From NCBI RefSeq assembly GCF_004011695.2, contig NC_082410.1:1-64000 (forward strand): a DNA stretch of 64,000 nucleotides, read 5' to 3'. The stretch is from Ascochyta rabiei (taxonomy: Eukaryota; Ascomycota; Dothideomycetes; Pleosporales; Didymellaceae). Positions within the stretch are counted from its first letter, which is position 1. Every line of letters starts with the position of its first letter. Positions 10,261-20,760 of the stretch are shown one piece after another. A program made the position numbers and the translations under genes. Below the pieces are notes generated by a model. It saw only the letters and a program-made list of their open reading frames with translations, did not search any database and had not been told where the DNA came from.

Positions 10261-12060
10261 ATGTCACCATCTAATCTACCCTAGATCTCCGCGTTGGAAG
10301 ATGCCGCCGAGCAATTCGATGGTGGGCCCCGGAGCTTCCCGCTAGCCAGCGAGTCGAGCTTTGCCTACAGGCTCGCATACAACCTGCCGAACCTAGACTA
10401 CTAAAAGCTATTTTAGAGCAAGGCAACTGTCTTAGACTCGCAGCGTGATGCTCTATTCCGCCCGCACAGCGCAGGCTGGCTGATTCCGGCCAAGACAAGT
10501 GTCTGCAAGCCTGTCTTTGTTGCCTACTCTGTGCTGTCAGCAATATGGCTGTTAAAGGAGACGCTTGCTAAGGACGCGCTGCCTGCTGATGCTTAGGCCC
10601 GGCTGGTCTCTGCAGCGCAGGATCTTGCTAGCAGCCCGAGCGACAGCTTCTAGAAGGAACCCCCTTCAGCGCAGCAGCCCTGCGATTCCCTACCACCGTC
10701 GACAAAGCGCGCTGCTGCATCCAGCTCAGCGCGGCCGTCCAAGCGCCTCCGACGAGCCAGCGAGTCTCCCAGTCCTGCGACGCCGCTGGAAGCAGAGGAC
10801 GAAGCGGAGGAACCTGAGCAGCTTGCGCCGCCCAGTGAATCTGAGGCGGCTGAGGACCCTAAACAGCCCGTCCGTGGACAGGTTGGACACAAGGAACCGC
10901 CCCAGATTACGAGCGTCTCTAACAAAAACCGTCGTGCTGAGCAGGAGCGCGCCAGGAAGCTGGAGCTTATGCGAGCGCAGAAGAAACAGGACCTTAGGTT
11001 GGTGCTGCCGCCTAAGTCGGCATCCCGCAGGGAACACGGTGCCTATGCCTCCATCTTGCGGCGGGATGAGCCGTTCATCTCTTGGATCCTCAAGCAGCTG
11101 GTTGACGACGACGACCTGTACAGCAGTACCGCAACGCCTTACCTGACAGCTTCTGGCATACTCAAAAAGGCCAACTCCATCAGCAACACTACCTCCCAGG
11201 CCTCTGCGGCTGCATTTCTGCGGAGCTGGCGCACACAAGGCTTACCCTTTGCGCAGGAGTCTGTGGAGGATCGCCCGCCCGCTTCCTCGCGCACCCGCTA
11301 GTCGCTGTCGCAGAAGAATAGCTCCTCGACTGTGCCAAAGAGCGCGCTCGCTTCTGCCTGGAGCCTGTGCGATCGCTACGAGCAGGAGTTGGATATTATC
11401 TATATTAAGTACCGCTAGGCTATAGCTTTCCTTAGCAAGGCCTACACTAAGAGGATAGACCAGATCAAGGAGCAAGACGTTGCCCGCAGCAGCGATGCTA
11501 AGAACCGAGGCAGCAGGGGCAAAGTCAGCTCTGAGGCCATGGACGCCCTGCTGCTGTCCGCCACCGCCATGTCGGGGCGTCAGCAGCGTCAGCGATTTAA
11601 GAAGCAGCTGCACCAAGCGCTCCGCTGGTACGAAGCAGCCAAGCAGCTGGGCTGGGGCATGCTCTGCCTGATGCCGCACAACATTATCTCCAACTTGTGG
11701 GTAGAGAACAATCTCCGCGTCCCCTTCTGGCACATCTGGCTCAAGTTGGTTGTAGAGGTGAATCTGGAGGCCTACAAAGCAAGCATGGCCTTAGACGCCT
11801 GGCTAGGCTCAGAAGGCATCTCTGGCGGATCTATCAGCGAGAAGGCAACGCTGTCGATCGAGGCAGACACGCCGACACCGGCGACGCAAGTGGAGGAGAT
11901 TAAAGACAGCGAGATGGAAGATGGCGAAGACACCAAGAACGGCGACAACGACGGCGCTGAGGATGCGCCGTCTCAAGGACCCGCTAAGAGCCCTGCGCCC
12001 GCCCGTCCGATGCGCCAGCTTACCTTAATTGAGCTGTGTAAGCCTTTTCAAGGCAAATAG
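10261..12060 (+). pseudogene. Unrecognised TLH-partner protein, copy 1
   Basis: One frame runs from ATG 10261 to TAG 12058-12060, 600 codons with no indel but seven internal stops, all TAG or TAA. Three of the positions that differ between copies show the ancestral codon: the stop in SSRTR*SLSQ and in DA*ARLV is TGG (Trp) in copy 2, while AIW and FISW here are stops in copy 2. The protein has a basic patch (KRLRR), an acidic Glu/Pro/Ala stretch, a charged helical Arg/Glu/Lys segment, a Trp-rich conserved block (WSLCDRYEQEL; WHIWLKLV), an acidic tail and a C-terminal RQLTLIELCKPF. I do not recognise the family. Placement and composition suggest a nuclear protein acting with the helicase, which is inference only. 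Confidence 0.75.
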
Positions 12061-12442
12061 CATACTACAATTTTTTATTCTGTGCTATGCAGTAAGTGTG
12101 TTACTTTCTTGTGTTGGTGTTTACAGAGTTGTTCTGTTGTAGTGATGCGGCGGGGCCTGGTCCTCCGCGCACTAGCCTAACCCTGACCAACCCCAACTAC
12201 AAGCACCAACCCCAACACTACCAACCAAGTGGACAATGATGCTGGGGGTTGCATGGATAACAGAGTTGAGTGCTGCGAGACTGTTGTCTACGTTTTAGCT
12301 CGAACGGACTTAAAAATGGAATTCCAATGTACAACTGAATAGTATTCTAGCGTACGTTGTGACTGAAAATACGCTAGTGTCCTGTAGCTGTTGTCACTAA
12401 CAAAACCAAAGCTATAACTCCAGTGAAGGTACACTGCAACTA
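12061..12442. other. Spacer between cassette copies
   Basis: No gene seen. It contains telomere-like CTAACCCTGACCAACCCC near 12178 and an imperfect inverted repeat around TAGCGTA/TACGCTA near 12346-12375. It ends at the left homology breakpoint of TLH copy 2. Confidence 0.5.
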
Positions 12443-14104
12443 CCCATTTGGGATAGTGTTGAAATGCACCTTCAGCCTGTACGTACGCAAGTCGAGCATC
12501 TACTACATTAGGCTGTAGCTGCCTCGTACCATGAACCTGTCCATCATCTGCTGCACAAACTCTAAGCAGCCTTTTGGTCGACGCAGCCTAGGGTTACTGC
12601 TGCCGCTGTCGCTCCCCCCGTACGCGCTGTCGTTGTCAAACACCTCCTCTTCAAACGGCTCAGACAGCTCGAGTGCGTGTTGTACAACCATGAAACGGGT
12701 AATTTTAATTACTAACGACAATATCAGCAGGTACAGCTCAGCATCCTTCCAGCCGTCCTCTTTAACGCCGAGCACAGCCAACACACACACTAACGCGCAG
12801 TTGTACTCCTTACAGCAGATGCGCTAGTTAAGTAGCGCAATGCAAAACATTAAGCACGCTTTCTTAATCAGCGTCAGCTTTGCGTGCTTGGGCTCGTTCT
12901 CGGGCTTGTTCTCGGGCTTGTTGTCGCACTCGGACGGGTCCTGCTCGTCGTTGAGTTCATCAATCATTATCTCGTCCTCCTCCTCCTCTTCCTCCTCGTC
13001 CTCATCCTGGTCCTCGTCCGCTACCTCCATCTCTGCCCCGCCTACGTCTCTCTCTGCCTGCTCAATCAATGCCTCCCATGCCTCGCGCTGCTGCTGTGTG
13101 AAGCGGTACTTGGGGCTGTTCTAACGGTGCTCCCTCTGCGTCCTTGCGAAAAACATCAGTATCTGCTTCTACAGGCGTGACTGCTCTTTAATCGACTTCT
13201 TGTCCATGTACGCCTGCAGCGGCGTGTACCTAGTCTAGTGCTTCTCTGTACAAATGGCCTCCATGCGCACAAATATGCCTGTCCGCTTAATAACAGACGT
13301 CTGGCTCACGCAGGCCAGTCCATCTATTGCGCTCCAAATCGCAGCCTCAACAGGCTCCTTATCTTTCTCTAGGTCTATGTTAGGCTCCTTAATGCTCGCT
13401 AGCAATTTAGGACAATCTAGTTTGTTCAAGTACGGCAGCTACCCAGTCCGCTCCAGCCATAGGGCCGCCTCGTCCTTCTCCCCGTCTTTGATCGTTGTCT
13501 TCGCCCGGTTCTCGACGTTGGCCCACGTCTTGGCTATCTCTTCGCCTACGCGCGCCTACGCTGCCTCGCCCTCTGTAGGGACAGGCTGCGGGCCGCTGTC
13601 TGGGGTGTGACGCACCTTAAAGTACTGCGATCTGTGCTAGCTGCCAAAAAGTCGCTGGCAGTGTACGCGCTTGCAGCCGTCTTCCATCTGGGCTTGTAAC
13701 GCCCCTGCCCGAGTTCAGCTGGGACGTCCTTGCCTTTTTCCCAGCGACCAGCCGTTATGGTCTTTGCGCCAGTGCTTTTTGATTAAGTTAACAGTTCTTG
13801 TAATATGCTGGCATTTTTTAGGCTTAAGTTGGTATAGCAAGCCATTGTTGTATACTGGCAGCTGGGGGATAGGCTGCACGTTGTTGTCTGGTACCGTCCA
13901 CTCGCTAGGGTACTGTAGCAAGCCCGCCCACTGACGGACGGCATCCCCTACAGCTCTAACGTTCTTTAGCAGCCTCTTGTGTTGCTTCTGCAAGTGGCTC
14001 TCGATCTGGTCCGGCCATACTGCGTACCGGCACTCCTTGCACACTGCTACCTGGTACTCAGCCAAGTGCTCAAAGTACTGATGCTCAACGGTGGCTTCTA
14101 ACAT
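12443..14104 (-). pseudogene. Telomere-linked helicase, copy 2 (N-terminal ~554 codons only)
   Basis: The ATG at 14104-14102 opens a frame colinear with TLH copy 1. It has the OrsD zinc-finger module with C37, C40 and the HLQKQH histidines, the second OrsD half ending HWRKDHNGW, then the acidic Asp/Glu-rich stretch near 12960-13020. Homology to copy 1 (8438 onward) ends at about 12443, before any helicase motif, so the enzyme core is absent. Stops are nonsense points in a single frame. The break looks like a duplication or recombination breakpoint, not decay. It is divergent from the gene at 14322. Confidence 0.88.
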
Positions 14105-14321
14105 GTTAGTAGTCCTCTGCGAGCCTCTGTGTGTGTGTTTTTTTTTTCCTTAAGGCAACTGCTCTTATCTCTGAATTGTGTTAAGTTTTGCACCCTAGCT
14201 TGTGCGCCCGCTCATGTTGTATAGGCTGATCTCCGTTCGGTCCGTTACCCTGGTCAGGGGCTGAACCTAACAAACATCCTTCTTCTTCCGCCGTATCTCC
14301 TATATTAACAAACAAACAGTT
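14105..14321. promoter_or_regulatory. Shared divergent promoter, copy 2
   Basis: Counterpart of 10058-10260, with the CCCTGGTCAGGG palindrome at 14248-14259. It differs by scattered transitions and by a short T-rich run near 14140. It lies between the start codons of TLH copy 2 and partner copy 2. Confidence 0.6.
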
Positions 14322-16112
14322 ATGTCACCATCTAATCTACCCTAGATCTCCGCGTTGGAAGATGCCGCCAAGCAATTCGATGGCGGGCCCCAGAGCTTCC
14401 TGCTAGCCAGCGAGTCGAGCTTTGCCCACAGGCTCGCATACAACCTGCCAAACCTAGACTACTAAAAGCTGTTTTAGAACAAGGCCACTGTCTTAGACTC
14501 GCAGCGTGATGCTCTATTGCACCCACACAGCGCAGGCTGGCTAGTTCTGGACGAGACGAGTGTCTGCAAGCCTGTCTTTGTTGCCTACTTGGTGCTGTCG
14601 GCAATATAGCTGTTGAGGGAGACGCTCAACAAGGACGCGCTGCCTGCTGATGCTTGGGCCCGGTTGGTCTCTGCAGCGCAGGATCTTGCAAGCAGCCCAA
14701 GCGACAGCTTCTAGAAGGAACCCCCTTCAGCGCAGCGGCCCTGTGATTCCCTACCACCGTTAACAAAGCGTGCTGCTGCATCTAGCTCAGCGCGGCCGTT
14801 CAAGCGCCTCTAACAAGCCACCGAGCCTCCCAGCCCTGCGGCGCCGCTGGAAGCAGAGGACGAAGCGGAGGAACCTGAGCAGCTTGCGCCGCCCTGCAAA
14901 CCTGAGGCGGCTGAGGACCCTAAAGAGCCTGTCCATGGACAGGTTGGACAGGAGGAACCCGCCCAGATCACAAGCGTCTCTAACAAAAACCGCCGTGCTA
15001 AGCAGGAGCGCGCCAGAAAGCTGGAGCTTATGCAAGCGCAGAAGAAACAGGACCTTAGGTTGGTGCTGCCGCCCAAGTCGGCATCCTGCAGGGAACACGG
15101 TGCCTATGCCTCCATCTCGCGGCGGGATAAGCTGTTTATCTCTTAGATCCTCAAGCAGCTGGTTAACAACAACGACCTGTACAGCAGTACCGCAACGCCT
15201 TACCTGACAGCTTCTGGCATGCTTAAAAAGGCCGACTCTATCAGCAACACTACCTCCCAGGCCTCTGCGGCTGCGTTTCTGCGGAGCTGGCGCACACAAG
15301 GCTCACCCTTTGCGCAGGAGTCCGTTAAGGATCGCCTGTCCGCTTCCTCGCGCACCCGCTGGTCGCTGTCGCAGAAGAGCAGTGCCTCGACTGTGCCGAA
15401 GAGCGCGCTCGCCTCTGCCTGGAGCCTGTGCGATCGCTACGAGCAGGAGTTAGATATTATCTATATCAAGTACCGCTAGGCTATAGCTTTCCTTAGCAAG
15501 GCCTACACTAAGAGGATGGACCAGATCAAGGAGCAAGACGTCGCCCGCAGCAGGGATGCTAAGAACCGAGGCGGCAGGGGCAAAGTCAGCTCTGAGGCCA
15601 TAGACGCCCTGCTGCTGTCTGTCACCGCCACGTCAGGGCCTCAGCAGCGTCAGCAATTTAAGAAGCGGCTGCACTAAGCGCTCTGCTAGTACAAAGCAGC
15701 TAAGCAACTTGGCTGGGGTATGCTCTGCCTGATGCCGCACAACATTATCTCCAACTTGTGGGTCAAGAACAATCTCCGCATCCCCTTCTGGCACATCTGG
15801 CTCAAGTTAGTTGTAGAGGTGAATCTAGAGGCCTACAAAGCAAGCATGGCCTTAGACGCCTGGCTAGGCTCAGAAGGCATCTCTGGCGGATCTATCAGCA
15901 AGAAGGCAACGCTGTCGATCGAGGCAAACACGCTAACATCAGCAACGCAAGTAGAGGAGATTAAAGACAGCGAGCTGGAAGACGGCGAAGATGGTGACGA
16001 CCACAGCGTCGAGCCTGCGCCCTCCCGAAGGACTACAAACAGCCCTGCGGTCGCCCGTGCCATGCGCCAGCTTACCTTAATTAAGCTCTGTAAGCCTTTT
16101 ACAGGCACGTAG
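14322..16112 (+). pseudogene. Unrecognised TLH-partner protein, copy 2
   Basis: ATG 14322 to TAG 16112 in one frame, 597 codons, close to copy 1 along its whole length, with nine internal TAG/TAA stops. Some stops are private: LH*ALC*YKAA reads LHQALRWYEAA in copy 1, which fits CAA to TAA and TGG to TAG. Others are shared, near the start and at IKYR*AIAF. The acidic tail differs by a few codons. The C-terminal motif is RQLTLIKLCKPF. Damage is independent but of one mutational type, so both copies descend from an intact gene. Confidence 0.75.
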
Positions 16113-16486
16113 TGTGCTATAATTAATTGCTCTGTACTGTGCATTTAGTGTGTTACTTTCTTACGTTAGTGTTTATGGTGTTAATGTTCTGCTGCGTTAA
16201 TACAGTCATTGTCCGCGCGCTAGCGCAACCCTAACTACAACAACAAACCCTACCCCCATGATTTACAAAGCTAATTTTGCTATAACTTACACAGGTAATG
16301 TAGGTTATTAACGCAAAATATATGTCTAAGTTTAAAGCAGATCCAATCTGTTGTTGCAGAATGACCGTAGTTGGGAGAAAAACCAACTGTACCCATGATA
16401 AGATATCCGCGCAAAATCTGTAGCCCTGGTCCCTAACAAATCCGTACCCCTAAATCAACCATTAGAATGGTTGGCCTACCCATCTT
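16113..16486. other. Spacer after cassette copy 2
   Basis: No gene seen. It contains CGCGCTAGCGCAACCCTAAC near 16215. The TLH copy 3 homology starts at its right end, just after GTCAACGCC. Confidence 0.45.
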
Positions 16487-19400
16487 GGTTAGGTATGTCA
16501 ACGCCTATCCCTAACGCGCTTGTTGCTACAATTATACGCTTTTTGCCCGCGGCAAATTCTTCTAACATGCTTGCTTTGCCTACGGCCTTGTGATGGTATG
16601 CGTGACAACCTAAGTTCTTCGCCAACTCCTTAACCTTTGGCACCAAATTGCTGTACACTACGACTTTCCCTGTCTTATACTTGCGCAACTTCTGCTGCAC
16701 CATGCCTAACACCATTTCCTCCACCTCCTTCTTCTTTGCTGCCTTGCCTACCCTGATCACGCGGTACGCTACGTTCGTCCTTGCGGTTTTGGCTCGGAAC
16801 AAATCGACCTAATCTCGCTCGACGTACATCCGCCGGAACAACTCGTCTTCCTTGCTCGGCGGCAATGTTGCTGTCAACATCACCATCTGCGTCTTGGCAG
16901 ATGCTAACTTGCCTAACTTCTGCATCTCCTTGCAGAAATTGTACTGGCGGTTCAATACGATGTAACACTTGTTAATCACAATCTGGTCCAGCTGTCGCGT
17001 TGCCCGCAACCGGTTCAAAAACGTCGCGAACTCTTCCCTAACTGCTGACTCGGGCGTCACTAATACAACTGCGGCTGCGTCTGGCGGGTGGCGGCTGTCC
17101 CACTCGGCGCACGATATGCCCAACTTCCTGCATTGCCGCATTATGTCTCCCTGCAACGCGATTAACAGCACTACAACCACCGTTGTACCGCCCTGCTTGG
17201 CCTATACTGGTAACATAAACAACATGCTTTTGCCTGCCCCAGTCAGCATTACTGCCACGACGTGACTCTTGCCGGCAACAATGGCGTTAATAGCCTCTTT
17301 CTGCACGCCGCGAAACTCAGCCGCCTTGCCCATTATCTGCTGCATCTGCGCGGCTGTGTCCATCTTCCTTAACTGGCCCCAGCGATCAATCCTCGCCTCG
17401 TCTGCCTCGCTCTTGAACGGGGCCTGCTTGCGCTTCTTGCACCCGTTGTCGTCGTCTACGCCTGCTTGGAACCCTAAAAACCAGTGCCAATCCGTGCTCG
17501 ACATACGGAACTGCTGCCTCTTGTCTGCTACTGCCCCTGCCTGTTCCATGATGCCTCGTGCGTATATCATCCCTGCGATGTGCACCATATACCCTGCCTG
17601 CATGTCCGCAATAGCTGACCACGTGTTCTCCTTGTTCTACTCCTTGTTCTTGTCTCCCTCGTCTGCTTAAAACGCGGTGGACCCGCGTAAAAACTGCTGG
17701 CTGATGCTAATGGCGATCTTGCGATACGCTGGAATCGTCAGTTCCAATCCTAATCTGATCCTGCTCTCGCGCTTCAACGTCTCTCGGAACCGGTCGCTCG
17801 TCCACTTGCGGCCGCTTAGGTCTGCCGGCCACATGTGCGACGATATCACCTCCTTCTCCTACACCATCACCTCCAACTGCTGCTAGAACAGCAACACCAA
17901 CCACATGTAATACACCAACAGCTCGCCCACCTTGCGCAGCAAATACCAGTGGATAATCTTAACGTTGCCGCTTACGCTGTATCCCTTGTGGTACCGCGTT
18001 ACGAACACAACTATGCCGTCCTTAATAAATATGTTGCAGTGCCCGCCCTTAACTGTGTTGCTGTGCCAGATGCTTATGATCTCTAGGGCTCTCGCTGGCT
18101 GTCCGCCCGCCATGTGCATCAACACAATCAACTTCTCCTGGAACGCAACTACTTAATCCATGTACCGCTCCACCTCCTGCGTGTTAATGCCCGAACGGGT
18201 GCCCCGCTGCATGAATCGGTCCCTGATGGCGGCGTCCTGCCCTACCTGCTAGAACAACCACCTCTCTCTATTAACGGGCATGCGCGTGCGGTGGTCCTTT
18301 AAAAAATTCCACCTAGGCTGCTTGTCAGTTAGGTTGTCGCGCAAACCGTCCTACGGCACACTAGGGATAGGCTCGGCAACCTTGCTGTTGCCAAACAACA
18401 ACTTGTCTATTAACAACTGTTAACTCTCTGTCGCCAATCCATACACTATGCCGCAGAACTGTGCTATGCTAAACTGCAAACTCTTATACAACAACTCGTC
18501 CCAGCTAACCTACTTAACGTGGCTGCGTGACGTGGTGTTGTAATAGATCTTTAACCTGTACGTCTGTAAATCCAATATCTACTGCATCAGGCTGTAGCTG
18601 CCGCGCACCATAAACTGGTCTATTATCTCCTGCACGAACTGTAAACATCCTTTGCGCCAGCGTTAGGGCAGGTTGCTGCTGTCGTCGCTCTTGTACGCGC
18701 TGTTACTGTTGAACTCGTCTTTATTATCCAACGGGCCTAACAACTCCAACGCCTGCTGCACAACCATAAACCGCGCTACCTTAATAACAGCCAACAAAAC
18801 GGGCGGATACTGCTCAGCACCTTTCTATCCATTCTCCTTCACGCCTAACACAGCTAATGTGCACACTAACAGGCTGTTATACTCCTTGCGCGTGATTAAC
18901 TGGCTTAACAACGCAATGCAAAACTCTAAACACGCCTTCTAGATGCTTAACAACCTCTCTGGCTCACTGATGGCGTTAGTGGTGGGCTTGGCTGTGTCTG
19001 TCTCTATCTCGTCGATGGCTTCGTTAACGTCTGCCATGGTCTCGTCTTCTTCGTCTTCGTCCTCTACCTCTTCCTCTTCTTCTTCCTCTTCTGCTTCCTC
19101 TCCTTCGACGCTTCTCTCCGCCGCCTCGACCAACGCCTCCCATGCCTCTCGCTGCTGGCAGGTAAAACAATACGCTGGACTCTTCTACGCGTGCTCCTGT
19201 TGCGTTTGTGCAAAAAACATTAATATCTGCTGCCACGGCCGCGTGTGGTTGCTAATTAACTTCTCGTCCATGTACGGCTGCAACAGCTGGAATCGCGTCT
19301 GGTGCTTCTCTGTCCAGATTGCCTCCAGCCGCACGAACACGCCGATGCGGTAGATAACGGACGCTTGACTGAACCGCGCCAATCCCTCCATCGCCGCCCA

Positions 19401-20171
19401 CATTGCTGCCTCTACAGGCTCGGCCTGCTGCTCCTGCCTGGGATTGGGCTCTGCCACGGGTTCCTCGATGCACGCCATCAGCTTAGGTCGCTCCATGCCT
19501 ACTAAATACGGCAACTACTGCGTCCGCTCCAACCACAGGTTTACCTCGTCTTTCTCTCCCTCCTGGATGGTGTTTTGCGTCTGCATCTCGACGTTGGCCT
19601 ACGCCTTGGCCATCTGCTCGCCCACCTGCGCCTATGCCGCGTCGCCATCTGGCACAACGTCTGGGCTATTGTCGTCAGGCTGCTTAACCTCAAAATACTG
19701 CGACCCCAGGCCCTAGACCAACAACTGCTGGCAATAGATTCTCTTACAACCCTTGCTGATGCGCTCTTGTATCTCTGCCTTCTCTACCCAGCTCGGACGA
19801 CCTCCTTTTCCTGCTACTGACTAACTGTGGGTCTTCTGCTAATGCTTCCTTATTGCCTCTGCGCTTTAGAATATCTGACGGCAATGGTCTGCGTCTACCT
19901 GACACATTAACCTGTCTGCGTAAACCAGCAACTGATGTATAGGCTGAATAGCCTAGCTTAGCACTTCTAACTCTCCTGCATATTAAATTAATCTAGCCTA
20001 ACTACTTACGTCTTCTGCTACTAACTCGGCTTGCTTCCGGCTGACACGATGACGCTGCAAATGACTCCTAACCTGGCTAGGCAAAACGCTGTGTCTACAC
20101 TCTTTGTAAACTGCCAACGCGTACTTAACTAAATGCTCAAAATACTTGCCTGCAACGCTATCCTCTGTTAT
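16487..20171 (-). pseudogene. Telomere-linked RecQ-type helicase, copy 3 (C-terminus missing)
   Basis: A single frame of about 1228 codons. The start codon is inferred at 20171 and reads ATA, as if ATG were mutated. The first zinc-finger cysteine reads Tyr. The TLH middle block reads well from 18131 to 17202. Walker A is LTGAGKS (Pro to Leu), the DEAH box is again INKCY, then LTATL and the motif V stretch ATSALGIGVDIPN. Homology stops there, so motif VI and the tail are lost. It is more diverged from copies 1 and 2 than they are from each other and has no partner gene on its right. Confidence 0.88.
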
Positions 20172-20760
20172 GATTGCTGCTGAACGTTAAACTGTAGATG
20201 AATGATAACAATTAGTAACACAGGGTTGTGCTAGCACACTATAGGTTACTAGTAATTGTTTGCATTTTACTATACTTAACTACAGTCTGCATGTTATATA
20301 TTGTGTTGTAGACGTGTCCTACCTCTTATATGTGTGATACAACTACGCGCGTAGTTAACGTTTGTAATTGCTGGTTGTTATCTCGGAACGTCTCCGAACC
20401 TGGTCGCTTGGGTTCTCCCAACCTCACAAACCTTACCCCAACCTCTAACACGAAACCCTAACGCACGTAACCACGCATGCTGTAGGGATATAATTTCGCT
20501 GGAGCATATAACTAAATGCGCTGATTAATATACTTAAATTTAGGGTTAATTGACTAGTAGAAACCTAACTAGACTAATTGCTTTAAGTTTTCTGGAGTCA
20601 GCTATACGTGATGTAGTCTACGCAAGGAAAATGGATATCCTAGTACGTTGAAAACTGGAGGAAGTACTGCCTCCAGTTGCAGCCCTGGGATAGCATTAAC
20701 GCGATTCACACTCCGAATCGCTGTGTTATATTGGTGAGGGCCTTTATAGCTAGTAATGTA
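20172..20760. other. Spacer at the edge of the TLH cluster
   Basis: No gene supported. It holds a telomere-like AAACCCTAACG near 20453 and a hairpin-forming CTGGAGG...CCTCCAG near 20650-20675. Base composition changes to very AT-rich at about 20.5 kb. Confidence 0.45.

Noticed and set aside
10726..11238. 170-codon - strand open frame, also at 14787-15299
   Set aside because: Antisense to the TLH-partner gene. Its survival in both copies follows from the high identity and codon structure of the sense gene.
10261..16112. Stop-codon reassignment or programmed readthrough to explain in-frame TAG/TAA
   Set aside because: The same transitions destroy catalytic residues and non-coding repeats, and stops alternate with TGG or CAA between copies, which fits RIP.
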